DNA of 64,000 nt from Tetrapyrgos nigripes. Its lineage: Eukaryota > Basidiomycota > Agaricomycetes > Agaricales > Campanellaceae. Each line of letters opens with the position of its first letter. The first letter of the stretch is position 1. The notes below the pieces were generated by a model. The model was not told where the DNA came from, did not search any database, and saw nothing but the letters and a program-made list of their open reading frames with translations. The stretch is from the NCBI GenBank assembly GCA_013368315.1, contig JAACJM010000153.1, forward strand, positions 62,001 to 126,000. The letters are read 5' to 3'. The position numbers and the translations under genes were made by a program. Below, in pieces: positions 12,605 through 23,439 of this stretch.

Positions 12605-14233
12605 CAGTGGGTCAAAAAATTGTCCACATGTTTCGCATTTTTGGAAAGATTGCCAATTTAAGCAATACTGAGTAGAGATATTACAATGTGGTCAGTGATG
12701 GGCAGAAAGCCCTTGATAAACGCTACAATATTCTGTCTGTTTTGTCTTATTTGGCTTAAAACTCATGGAGATATGACTGATTTAAAATGGTATGTCATTT
12801 GGACAATTTTTTGACATGCAAGTGAAAATACAGAAAGTGCTAGCTCAGTACTTGGTATGCCCTCCTTTGGCCTTCAACACAGCCTCAATCCTTCTAGGCA
12901 TGCTCCTGATCAATTTCTGACAATCTTCTTCTGTGATTTCATCCCACTTTTCAGCTGCTCTGTCCCATATTTCCCAAACTCCAGAGGGTGCTGTGTCATA
13001 TCCATTGAGCTTGTGTTTGAGGGTTGTCCAGAGGTGTTCAATGGGGTTCAGGTCAGGAGATTGAGCAGGCCAGCTCATGCAATGGATGTTGTTGTCTTCA
13101 AACCACTTGGTGGCCAGTTTTGACTTGTGTTTAGGATCATTGTCTTGCTGAAAAATGGCCACCTCTGGATCAACACCCAAAATATCCATGCTCTCCAGAA
13201 GGTTGTTCTCCAAAATGTCCACATACTGCTCTGCATTCATCCTGCCCTCCACCTCTGCCATGTTTCCAACTCCTTCCCACCCCATACATCCCCACACCAT
13301 GATATTTCCTCCTCCAAATTTGACTGTTTCCACCACATTTCTCTCTCCCAAGGATTCACCCTTCCTCCCCCACACATACTGCTGTCCATCTGACCCATAT
13401 CGATTGATTTTTAGTCTCATCTGACCAAATAACCCTTTTCCAGTCATCCACAGTCCAGTTTCTGTACTTCTGTGCAAAGTTTAAACGAGCCTTCCTGTGA
13501 GCTGCAGTGAGTTTGGGCTTCTTCTTCGTTTTAGATGTGTCCACATCATGCCTGAGAAGGGAATTTCGAATGGTTTGGGTGGAGACAGGTTGGTCAAGGA
13601 GGGGATTGATGTTTCTGGCCACTTCTGTTAGCATTTTCAGCTTTGCCAGTGTTGATTTGTTGGATAGCAGCACGTTCATCAGTGGTAGACAGCTTTCTAG
13701 GACGCCCTGCTTGATGGTTCTCCTTGTCAGGATACATCTCTTTGGCCAGAGAAGCAATCTTTGACTTGGATACCCCAGCTTTAGCAGAGATTTCCCTGGA
13801 TGAAGCAGAAGTTTGGAGGAGAGAGAGGATATTGTCTTTCTGGGTGGATGTGATGGGTCTCATGATTTGATGAGGGCTATAGAACAACTGGATGCCCTTA
13901 TATATGGTCCAGCTGGCAGCTATGATATCATTATGATGTAGCCATTGCATCATTGTACAACTCCACTTATGATGTCATCTATGAGACATCACATAGTTAC
14001 AATACTGATTTTGAAGTGGCAACTCAAAAAATTGTCCAAATGACATACCATTTTAAATCAATCATATCTCCATGAGTTTTGAGCCAAATAGGACAAATAA
14101 AACAGATTATTGTAGCTCTTATCAAGGGCGTTCTGCCCATCACTGACCACATTTCAATATCTCTACTCAGTATTGCTTAAATTGGCAATCTTTCCAAAAA
14201 TGCGAAACATGTGGACAATTTTTTGACCCACTG
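12605..14233 (-). mobile_element. Tc1/mariner element, copy 1 (1629 bp)
   Basis: Bounded by CAGTGGGTC and GACCCACTG with TA on each side (12603-12604 and 14234-14235), the TA target duplication of the Tc1/mariner superfamily. The terminal inverted repeats are about 213 bp. Within each, the outer TCAAAAAATTGTCC motif recurs inverted at the inner end (GGACAATTTTTTGA), perhaps paired transposase-binding sites. It carries a minus-strand transposase with two frameshifts. It has landed inside an intron of the host gene, in the TA that followed the GTGAG donor. Confidence 0.95.
12845..13953 (-). pseudogene. Tc1/mariner DD34E transposase, two frameshifts
   Basis: The reading frame starts MMQWLHHNDI and contains a paired helix-turn-helix DNA-binding region, with KDNILSLLQTSASSREISAK followed by a GRPRKLS hinge. 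It then has the DDE catalytic domain: first D in WSDETK, second D in FQQDNDPKH, E in NPIEHLW, with 34 residues between the second D and E. Compared with the second copy in this window it has one extra A after AENA (about 13628) and one extra A in the run following SDETK (about 13410). The C-terminal end LKAKGGHTKY is intact here. It cannot make a full transposase without correction of both frames. Confidence 0.93.
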
Positions 14234-14408
14234 TACTCACTGCATTTTGATACGTCGCTCTGTCGGCCACAGGCTGATCATTCCAGGGTGTCATTACATC
14301 CATTCCACTCTTCCAGAAGAGCTGATGTGCACTATTCTGAATTATAAATGGGGCAACATCAGTGAGGGACAACGGTGAGTAGTAATCACTCACAACGATC
14401 GCATTATA

Positions 14409-16036
14409 CAGTGGGTCAAAAAATTGTCCACATGTTTCGCATTTTTGGAAAGATTGCCAATTTAAGCAATACTGAGTAGAGATATTGAAATGTGGTCAGT
14501 GATGGGCAGAACGCCCTTGATAAGAGCTACAATAATCTGTTTTATTTGTCCTATTTGGCTCAAAACTCATGGAGATATGATTGATTTAAAATGGTATGTC
14601 ATTTGGACAATTTTTTGAGTTGCCACTTCAAAATCAGTATTGTAACTATGTGATGTCTCATAGATGACATCATAAGTGGAGTTGTACAATGATGCAATGG
14701 CTACATCATAATGATATCATAGCTGCCAGCTGGACCATATATAAGGGCATCCAGTTGTTCTATAGCCCTCATCAAATCATGAGACCCATCACATCCACCC
14801 AGAAAGACAATATCCTCTCTCTCCTCCAAACTTCTGCTTCATCCAGGGAAATCTCTGCTAAAGCTGGGGTATCCAAGTCAAAGATTGCTTCTCTGGCCAA
14901 AGAGATGTATCCTGACAAGGAGAACCATCAAGCAGGGCGTCCTAGAAAGCTGTCTACCACTGATGAACGTGCTGCTATCCAACAAATCAACACTGGCAAA
15001 GCTGAAAATGCTACAGAAGTGGCCAGAAACATCAATCCCCTCCTTGACCAACCTGTCTCCACCCAAACCATTCGAAATTCCCTTCTCAGGCATGATGTGG
15101 ACACATCTAAAACGAAGAAGAAGCCCAAACTCACTGCAGCTCACAGGAAGGCTCGTTTAAACTTTGCACAGAAGTACAGAAACTGGACTGTGGATGACTG
15201 GAAAAGGGTTATTTGGTCAGATGAGACTAAAATCAATCGATATGGGTCAGATGGACAGCAGTATGTGTGGGGGAGGAAGGGTGAATCCTTGGGAGAGAGA
15301 AATGTGGTGGAAACAGTCAAATTTGGAGGAGGAAATATCATGGTGTGGGGATGTATGGGGTGGGAAGGAGTTGGAAACATGGCAGAGGTGGAGGGCAGGA
15401 TGAATGCAGAGCAGTATGTGGACATTTTGGAGAACAACCTTCTGGAGAGCATGGATATTTTGGGTGTTGATCCAGAGGTGGCCATTTTTCAGCAAGACAA
15501 TGATCCTAAACACAAGTCAAAACTGGCCACCAAGTGGTTTGAAGACAACAACATCCATTGCATGAGCTGGCCTGCTCAATCTCCTGACCTGAACCCCATT
15601 GAACACCTCTGGACAACCCTCAAACACAAGCTCAATGGATATGACACAGCACCCTCTGGAGTTTTGGGAAATATGGGACAGAGCAGCTGAAAAGTGGGAT
15701 GAAATCACAGAAGAAGATTGTCAGAAATTGATCAGGAGCATGCCTAGAAGGATTGAGGCTGTGTTGAAGGCCAAAGGAGGGCATACCAAGTACTGAGCTA
15801 GCACTTTCTGTATTTTCACTTGCATGTCAAAAAATTGTCCAAATGACATACCATTTTAAATCAGTCATATCTCCATGAGTTTTAAGCCAAATAAGACAAA
15901 ACAGACAGAATATTGTAGCGTTTATCAAGGGCTTTCTGCCCATCACTGACCACATTGTAATATCTCTACTCAGTATTGCTTAAATTGGCAATCTTTCCAA
16001 AAATGCGAAACATGTGGACAATTTTTTGACCCACTG
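14409..16036 (+). mobile_element. Tc1/mariner element, copy 2 (1628 bp)
   Basis: Same family as copy 1 but in the opposite orientation and 173 bp away. TA flanks are at 14407-14408 and 16037-16038, with identical CAGTGGGTC ends and about 213-bp terminal inverted repeats. The DNA is almost identical to copy 1, so both insertions are recent. This copy splits an exon of the host gene. Confidence 0.95.
14689..15796 (+). pseudogene. Tc1/mariner DD34E transposase, one late frameshift
   Basis: The frame from 14689 is open for 333 codons and includes the N-terminal helix-turn-helix region and the whole DD34E triad (WSDETK, QQDNDPKH, PIEHLW). One extra T at about 15662 (GGAGTTTTGGG against GGAGTTTGGG in copy 1) then shifts the frame and ends it at 15690. 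The last 45 or so residues (EIWDRAAEKWDEI onward) lie in the next frame up to 15796. The lost tail follows the catalytic core. Some function might remain, but the family's usual length of about 340-370 residues suggests this copy is defective. Confidence 0.93.
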
Positions 16037-16450
16037 TATCTCAATTTATTCCCTTTCAAACCCGTTTCCTTGCAGATGTCCCAACTCGAACCCTCAGGTC
16101 GAGAAATTGACCTGGTTTGCATCAATTTTCTGTTGCAGCTCAGCATTAGCAGCTTTTGCTTGAGCCAGTTCCGCTAGTGCACATGTGAGTCTTCGACGTT
16201 TTAGCTCTCAGTACGTAGTACCAAATGACTTACCTTTCAATTTAGCCACCTCATCCTCTCCAGCTTGTCCTTCATCATCTCCAAGACTGGTATCCTTGTC
16301 TCCGCGGCTATGTTCATTGGCTGCGGCCTCTTGGATTTGCTCGGGTTCCCGAAAACTTCTTTCAACGAAACGATGACAGAATAGTTGGTACAGCATCAGG
16401 AGAAGTTAGTGTAACAACCGATTATTCGTTCAGGGAGCCTTCAGACATGG

Positions 16451-17360
16451 CTGCGGCTATAAGAGTACAGGGTATTGGTATCAGTGATTGTGTAGTTATT
16501 ACGTTGCGTCGTCATCATATTTTTTCAGTTTCCTGGACTTTCTTCTTCACCTTTTTTTTTTTGCAACTGGCGTTAACAGTTTTTGACGTTGACAGTTATG
16601 ACAGTTATTCTTAGAAATGGTGTTCAGGATGTCGCCATCAACTCACTGCAGGGAGTATGAGAGCAATATTCTCAACCACGTTGACAGATAATCATATTTG
16701 TAGGTATGTAGTCCGTGACAATGACATTCCTCTCTTATTAACATGAAATTTACCCCTCTCTTCCGCCTTTACAGGGAATCATAGAAAGTTACCGTAAAAT
16801 AAACTTGTCTTTCACAAAGCTACAGGGGATGAATGTTCGGCCTTGTGAATTGTCAATCAGAGCGGCGGATCCCACCCTGAGTGAGAACGAGAATGGAGCG
16901 GGGAATGTCGAAGACAACAATGGATATTGGTATGACTGAGTGATGTACTCTGGAGCATTGAGTCTTTGATTTCTTCCCTTTTTCTTTCTTTTTCTTTTTT
17001 CCCCAATCATAATGTCGAACCCTACTCTCTTTCTATCTTCGTATACTGCCGTGATTTATCTCATATGGCCTGCACTATGACGGCTTCAAATCTTACCCAG
17101 CGAAGAAGGCTACTTAGTAGTCACCATGGTTTAAAGCCTCACTATGTTTTCGTTTCTTTCATGCTTGCATCATTAGCTCTATTGCTCCGGACTTTTTCCT
17201 TCCCTCTTCATCAATCTCAGAGTCACCGCCGCTGCATTTGAGTACCATTTGCATATCTGCATGTAAGTAGTAGTATGATCTGCTAAGGAATACAAGATAA
17301 TTGATTGAATAAGCCCTCTATTACTTGAACATACATGTAGATACTCTCAACAGGAAAAAG
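16451..17360. other. no recognisable gene
   Basis: Only short open frames. A TTTTCTTTC-rich tract lies at 16979-17001. No family resemblance was seen. Confidence 0.4.
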
Positions 17361-17468
17361 GGCCTCGTACCTTGCCATGCAAAGCAGTGGCACCTTTCCC
17401 CAGTTCTTATGAGTATTCACTCATACTGGGGTAAAAAGCCATCGCTTCACATGGCAAGCTACGAGGCC
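17361..17468. repeat. 108-bp foldback MITE, GGCCTCGTA family
   Basis: The left arm starts GGCCTCGTACCTTGCCATGC and runs to CCCCAGT at 17404. The right arm (17425-17468) is its imperfect inverse ending TACGAGGCC. The same arm sequence occurs at 18116-18160 (minus orientation) and at 21701-21744 (plus orientation). It is non-coding and likely a MITE. Confidence 0.8.
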
Positions 17469-17778
17469 TGTTCAATAAAGCCAAAATTTTACTCTTATAT
17501 TGACTACGCTGCAGCTGCTGAGAGAAGGAGAGCTAAAACAACGAAAGAGGATTTGAAGACAAGAATTTACTTGATGTGAATGCAAGCTTGAGGAGTGGAG
17601 GAACAGGGCGGTGGACATTGTCAACGCTGGCAGTGAAAATGAGAGAGTCGACACGCTGCCAGCTGGCATGACGTTTGCATGACGTTATGGTTGTCGACAG
17701 AAAGGCCTCGCGTTGGTCTGAGGAAGCCGTGAACAACGTCTTCCAGATGAGCGCCTAATGAGCGCCAATGAACAGGGG

Positions 17779-18160
17779 TGGGAGTTTTAACCCGTGGAAA
17801 AGATCTGGGAGGTCGCTACGACATAAATTAACTCAGCCTAAAGGCCTCGTAACGGACGACTTATATGTGATTATGCTTCTGTTTTCTTCTCTTCACACGA
17901 CTTATTTGCGTCTCGCATAAGTGTCTACAAGGGTCTACAAGCCCACGTTTACGCTCTTCATTGATCCTAGTTGCTTCAAGTTCGCTATGTCTACTGCTTA
18001 CAAATTGTGCTTCGACCGCCTAACTTGGTTTAATTAGACACACGCTCCCTTCTTGTTAGCCCCATCACGACTATTTGTTGGCCTTCATTCCCATCGTCCC
18101 CGTTCTCATTACACGACTGGGGTAAGGGGTCACTGCTTCGCATGGCAAATTACGAGGCCC
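17779..18160. repeat. repeat pieces of the GGCCTCGTAA family
   Basis: 17843-18160 has GGCCTCGTAA at its left end and TTACGAGGCC at its right end, the latter preceded by the ACTGGGGTAA..GCATGGCAA arm of the MITE at 17361. The segment 17779-17851 matches 21166-21240 in inverted orientation (shared CCACGGGTT, GTTAA and GGCCT blocks), so at least two non-coding repeat families abut here. Confidence 0.6.
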
Positions 18161-18274
18161 CTTGCTTGAAGTTTCGGATAGCAACGTTAATAGCAAAAAT
18201 TGATCGCTCAGTAGATGCCAGTATAGAATACTTACAGCATAGAAAAAGAACAAAGACGCAGAGAAAACGACTCT

Positions 18275-18402
18275 CACGCGGAAAATACAATTATATCTGC
18301 TCGACGAACTAATAGACAAGTACTGATATGTGATGTATCAATACAGTACTTATCTGTCAGTTCACCTTTCCGTCGAGCGGATATAACGGTATTTTCCGCG
18401 TG
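18275..18402. repeat. 128-bp near-perfect foldback element
   Basis: The arms CACGCGGAAAATACAATTAT and the inverse of CACGCGGAAAATACCGTTAT enclose a second palindrome, AAGTACTG..CAGTACTT, so almost the entire element can fold into one hairpin. It ends 58 bp before the start codon of the permease gene and so could lie in that gene's promoter or 5' leader. Confidence 0.85.
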
Positions 18403-18459
18403 GCATGATCAAACGATCCGTCTCTTCTCAGGGCCTTCTTCTTAGGCTCCTTCTCTCCC

Positions 18460-20513
18460 ATGATAGCACAGATGGACCCAGAGCGAAATTTGGACCCCTT
18501 CGAAGTGACTCCAGAGAAAGACGAGTTTGCAGAGGGGGAGCCCAGGTCCAGCTATGAATCGTCGTCAAGATGGAAGACTGTGACAGGAAGATTACTGACC
18601 TTGGGTATCGAAACAAGAGGTGCGTTGATGCCTGTATTTTCATACACCTCAAATAACTGATCTTTGGAACAGGAATCCAACCCGTTCCCTTCGAAGAAAG
18701 AACAGACGAACAGTTCTTCAAAATCTTCTTTCTCTGGTTCACCGCCAATTTTGGCATCCTATCATTCTCTGCTGGGACTCTCGGTCCTGCTGTGTACAGT
18801 CTCAGTAAACGGAACTCTTGCCTGGTGATCCTATTCTTCAACCTACTGTGTTGCACACCGGTAGCGTATTTGTGAGTGTGTCGGTACTTCTGCTTCTTAT
18901 GCCGACATCTCTCAGTCTTCTTTCCTTCCAGCGTTACTTGGGGTCCAAAGCTCGGGATGAGGCAAATGACACAAGCCAGGTACAGTTTTGGGTATGTACA
19001 TGTCTCATACACATACGCTAGTCATGCCCTTCTAATTCCACCTATAGCTTTTATGGCGTCATCGTCCCGAGTATACTCAATCTCATTGTTGGTCTTGGTT
19101 TTGGTTTGCTGGGTTGTATCGTTGGAGGCCAGACTTTGGCCAGTGTAGCAGACGGAAAGATGAGCTGGACGTGCGTATATTATGTTGAAGTGACCAACTT
19201 TCATGTTGATGTAGCTTCTTTTACAGAGTCGGCATTGTCATTATCACCCTCATAGCTTTCTTTGTACGTCAGTCTTTGCCTGGTTCTCCTGCTTTGCTCA
19301 GCTCTATCTACAGCTCACCTTTTGCGGTTATAACGTCCTGAATTGGTGAGCATTGTGGACCTTTCACAACACTTTGTCGATGCTGAACCCCTAACCCCGT
19401 CTATACGAAGGTATGAACGCCTAGCGTGGTTCCCGATTCTCGTCTGCTTCCTTGTCGCAATTGGGCTAGGTGGAAAACATCTATCAACCCCAGCCCCTGC
19501 TGAACCGGCGACAGCTGCTTCAGTTCTGTCCTTCGGGTCAGTCATAGCGGGATTTGCGATTGGGTGGGCTCCGATGTCGTCAGATTTCACCAGTTATTAT
19601 AGGCCAGATGTATCTAGGTGCGCCGTCTTGTGTTATCGTGGGTACCTTGTACTTACTACGCAGTAAACAGCTGGAAGATGGCGCTTTATTCGTACACTGG
19701 GCTCATGCTATCCAGTGTGCGTCTCTTCAGCCTCCTTCGCAGCTCTCATTCTTACCTTTTTCCTGCAGGCCAGTCTCCAAATTCTCGGTGCAGCCGTTGC
19801 TTCAGTAGCACCCCTCATCCCTTCCTGGAACGATGGCTGGAATCTTGGTGGTTCATCCAACGTCGGCGGTCTCTTACATGCCATGCTCAGCCCTGTAGGG
19901 AATTTCGGGAAATTTTTGACTCTGCTGTTGAGTCTATCAGTCACCGCGAATATCGCTCTAACATTGTACTCGATGTGTCTGAATTTCCAGCTACTCATCC
20001 CGAAGCTGGTAGTGGTTCCGAGATATGTGTTTTCGTTGGTTGCTACAGCTATGTGAGTGGTCTAACTGGTTGGAAAGGAGGGGACCAGATTGACTGACGC
20101 CGTTTGGCAGTGTACTCCCTCTGGCAATTGTCGGCTCACACCGCTTCTACGACACACTCGAAAACTTTCTTGCTCTCGTTGGGTACTGGGCTAGCGAGTT
20201 TATCGCTATCCTCCTCGTCGAACATCTCGTTTATCGCCGGCAGAACCGAACCCCAGACAATTCTTACTCTACCACGATGGGCTACGATATAACCCAATGG
20301 AATCGTCCTAGCGAGCTTCCAACTGGCATACCTGCCCTTGCTGCATTGGTGCTGCCTTACGGGCTCATTACGCCGAGTATGAGTCAGGTATTGTTCATTG
20401 GTCCCATAGGAGAAAAGACAGGGGATATTGGGTTTGAGGTTGCGTTCTTTTTGTCTGGATTGTTGTATTTGATCTTGAGGGGTTTGGAGGTTAGGTGGAG
20501 AGGAAAAGTTTGA
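18460..20513 (+). CDS. NCS1-family nucleobase permease (purine-cytosine type)
   Basis: A spliced gene for a multi-spanning plasma-membrane transporter of the NCS1 family (Fcy2-like purine-cytosine permeases; relatives carry uracil, allantoin or thiamine). The hydrophilic N-terminus starts MIAQMDPERNLD. It is followed by the family signature TDEQFFKIFFLWFTANFGIL, then GTLGPAVYSL, FVTWGPKLGMRQM, ARYSFGFYGVIVPS, and NLIVGLGFGLLGCIVGGQ. Next come the TM6 motif IAGFAIGWAPMSSDFTSYY, then ASLQILGAAVASVAPLIPSW, SLSVTANIALTLYSMCLNF, a late FLALVGYWASEF helix, and GPIGEKTGDIGFEVAFFLSG, ending RWRGKV. About ten short introns join in frame (for example G|GTGCG at 18622 to the acceptor at 18672). I saw no internal stop, so it looks functional. 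Substrate cannot be read from sequence. The URC1 pseudogene 3 kb downstream makes uracil or another pyrimidine a reasonable guess. Confidence 0.88.
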
Positions 20514-22320
20514 GGGATATTGTCGCGAGGTGAATAAACCGAAGAAGAAACTTACTCAGACCAAGGTAAGTCCGAGAAAAGCTTCTAGACGGAAAAGTGG
20601 TGCTGATCTTATGATTATACAGCAGGACGCGTGTATTTATCAAACTTCGAAGGCTTAGGATGAAGAGGACGAGGGTGGACTTTCTTGGAAAGAGTTGGGT
20701 AGGATAGACTTGGGTTGGTTTGGGCTTGGAATTGGAATGTGAAGTTCTGGGGTGAATAACCTGTGTTTTCGGGTATAGGTACATACTCTTTATACTACGC
20801 GAGTCAGGTACATCATGAAAATAACTAGGAGAGAAAAATCGTGAGTGGAACATGTAAAAGAAAGCCAAAACTTGTAGGAGAAAGACACCCGTCAAATAAG
20901 TAAAGTTGAAACTTAATAAAACCTAGTGAAAAACGCGTAAGAAGTGGAAATGTGTAAGAATTGGACATGATAAAGAGAAAACGGAATACGAGGATCGACG
21001 GAACTCATCCGTAAGCTACTAAGAACGAGAGAATCATGAGAATTACGTAGAAACAGAAAAACCTGTCCGGAACTTAGTAAGTAGACGTTTGACAATAAGT
21101 ACACGCCTAGGGGCTGGTGACATCATGATGGACTTGATGCAATTCCCCAATATCGTACTACAGATATTACGAGGCCCTTTAGGCCGAGTTAACTTATGTC
21201 GAGCTCGCAATTGAGTAGCAAACTTTTCCACGGGTTCTAAGTATTACACGCCACCTCAGCGCTCCGACTCGGAGGTGCCGCTCAAGCTTACATATGTCAC
21301 TCCTGACGCGTTTGGCCCTTTGGACTTTACATTGGGCCTGACGTCGTCCAGTCTTACTCATATAATCATGTCGGCCTACTCTTAGCTCTCAAGATAGACA
21401 CCAAAAAGACTAGGAGAATAAGAAAGTTTCCGGATCCAAAAAAGGCCGTCAACTCGACGACGACCTGGCAGAGTCCCACTCTACCCTAGATCATCTGAGG
21501 TCTTTCCGACTCTTGGCCTCTCATCATCTTCAACGTCTCCATGACAGGTAGTGCAGATAGAAGAGTGATATAGTACTACCTGGTCCGCATACATCTGTTC
21601 GTTCTGTAAGTACTAAGTAAATGATAATTTATTTGCTACGAGTCTGTATGCCTTGGCGCATCACCTCAGTATTAAATCATAAGACTAAGTACTTTCTCCA
21701 GGCCTCGTAACTTGCCATGCAAAGCAGTGGCACCTTTCCCCAGTCAGGAGGATGGTTAATCTTTCTCTGCGAGAGTTCCGTCGAAATTTAGTGTGTATCC
21801 TGTGAGATTTTCGTTGACGGCAGTAAAGTGGTTTGATATAAACGATCATTGATTCCTCGAGGAGCTCCAGGCCAGTCATGTTGTTATAACAAGGCTCTCC
21901 TCTCTTGCGGGTACTTGAACTCTGTGCTGAAAGGAGGTATTCTGACTCTAATGCGAGGTATCTTTCTTGTCAGCTCCTGAATAGCCAGTCAGCACAACGC
22001 CGTCCGAACCCAGGCCCAGTATTCGTAGTATTCGTACTATACCAAGGGAAGTTATATAGTACCGTAGATGAACCTAGCCCTCATGATCACAGAAATAAAA
22101 TACGGAAAGATATAAACGGAACAGCTATTACCCCGTCCATTCAACGTTCACGGACTTGAACGGCCATTAAGAGTAAGATATTACGCTCAGGAGGGAATAG
22201 AAGGTACTTCTTCGCTATCTCCAGATGTCAGTGCTACATCCATGGATGGATGTCGACAGTACTTTAGCAGGTCGAAAAACTTGCCCAACCTACCACGGAT
22301 TGCATATGTCTCCTTGAATC
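20514..22320. other. intergenic DNA with MITE fragments
   Basis: No gene is recognised. It holds 21166-21240 (inverted match to 17779-17851) and 21701-21744 (GGCCTCGTAACTTGCCATGC arm of the MITE family at 17361). The two face each other with TTACGAGGCC and GGCCTCGTAA ends and may border one degenerate element of about 0.58 kb. Confidence 0.5.
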
Positions 22321-22632
22321 ATGCAACACAATTTCAACTTCCGAGTCCTCCTCCTCATCTCTGGCATTCTAACCACCGTCCTTGGCCAGCCTGGATCCAT
22401 CTCATGCGGGAGTAGCGATGATTGTCCTGGAAGTGATGCACGTGAATCGATTGTGAATCGACGACCTTTTCCTAGATATGACTTATTGATTCTTTCTCTC
22501 TCGATTCACATAGGTTTGTTGCAGGACGGTAAGCCCCGTGCATCGTGGTTTAGCTTTTAAACTTGAAGGTAACACAACTCAAAACATTCTAGAGTGATGC
22601 CTCGGCATGTATACCAGTGGACCAATACAGTA
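22321..22632 (+). CDS. candidate small secreted protein, partial model
   Basis: The first exon starts MQHNFNFRVLLLISGILTTV and gives a clear signal peptide, with cleavage predicted after about VLGQ. A Cys-containing segment, SCGSSDDCPGS, follows. A donor at 22441 (GTGAATC) and acceptor at 22514 suggest an intron. A later exon reads SDASACIPVDQYSN up to a GTGAGT donor at about 22635. I could not make every splice phase agree, so the gene may be longer or damaged. Small cysteine-bearing secreted proteins are common in agaricomycetes, and no function is claimed. Confidence 0.45.
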
Positions 22633-22919
22633 ATGTGAGTGACTCTGGATTTAATTTTTATCTGCATTCATCAACACGTCCTGATCATCGACTGGCACAC
22701 ACTCTTGACGGTCTGTAATACCAATAGGGCGTATGTTCCGCTTTTCCCTCGGAAGAGGTACCCAGCTGTGATGGATAATGGATGAGAGGGATATGGACGA
22801 GGGAAAGAATGAAAGAACAGTTGGTGTTGGTGGCTGTCCGAATCTGTGGTTCCGTTGAACTCGAGGAAATCGGTCCAGCTACTACTAGTACTGCGTTTTC
22901 GTCAAATATCAGAATTCTC

Positions 22920-23100
22920 TGTGATTAGGTGGCCCTTTAGGGACTCGTTGAGGCTTCCGCGTGTGGCTATGCAATTTGGATATACGCTTTTCCGGCTCGG
23001 GATTTGATAGAAGCTGGTACCGAACAGTTGACCAATGACAGCGATCGTTCAGCGCCTCGTCATTGCCACACCAATGCCACACGCAGTGGTGGCCCACATC
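22920..23100. repeat. MITE-like repeat, copy 2
   Basis: Shares blocks with 6951-7110 (GGCCCTTTAGGGACTCGTT, GTGTGGCTATG, GCCTCGTCATTGCCAC, GTGGCCCACAT). Its ends carry inverted GTGGCCC/GGCCCAC-type sequence. Confidence 0.5.
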
Positions 23101-23439
23101 TCCTTCATCATGTAGTTGCCGTCTTGACCCTCAATGTTGGACTCGAAAAGGCGAGTCGCAAAACTGCCTGAGTAAGTGCAGATTGAGTGCAGAAGTAATC
23201 AACCAATAATCAACACAACCAAACAAACGCGTCTCTCTCTATTCAGTGCAAAGTAGTCTTTATGAAGCAGGGTCTTAGGTATGTGTGTAAGATCCGCGTT
23301 CAGAAGGTGCGTGCTTTACGTCGCTGAGGGCTCGGTCGGTTTACCTGTCTTTCCTCACTTCCTTCCTTTTCTCCCGACATATCCTGACCAATATGGTATC
23401 CTCTCGTCCGATACAGTCATCTGCTCCCGTCCTCCTTCC

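Larger units (their letters stand above)
12023..16450 (-). pseudogene. agaricomycete hypothetical gene split by two mariner copies
   Basis: With the two Tc1/mariner elements set aside, a minus-strand spliced gene appears. Upstream exons give an acidic region and a coiled coil (VAKLK joined to ELAQAKAANAELQQKI). Then comes a block ISRPEGSSWDICKETGLKG..LRYNAI, which resembles the IPRPKG..G..QE.MGL signature of a common agaricomycete hypothetical family. Then DYYSPLSLTDVAPFIIQNSA and ADRATYQNA, an intron, RTRHPILNRFISDWPTVAII, and a basic then Ser/Glu/Asp-rich tail ending at 12023. Element copy 2 interrupts the exon at the codon after LRY. Copy 1 sits inside the last intron, whose donor GTGAG lies at 14240-14236 and whose acceptor is at 12565. 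A one-base frame conflict around 16095-16115 suggests a further lesion. The start near 16450 is uncertain. Confidence 0.55.

Noticed and set aside
13127..13424. Plus-strand ORFs within mariner copy 1 (and their mirror images at 15141-15513)
   Set aside because: They are shadows of the transposase frame; the same peptides recur because the element is duplicated.
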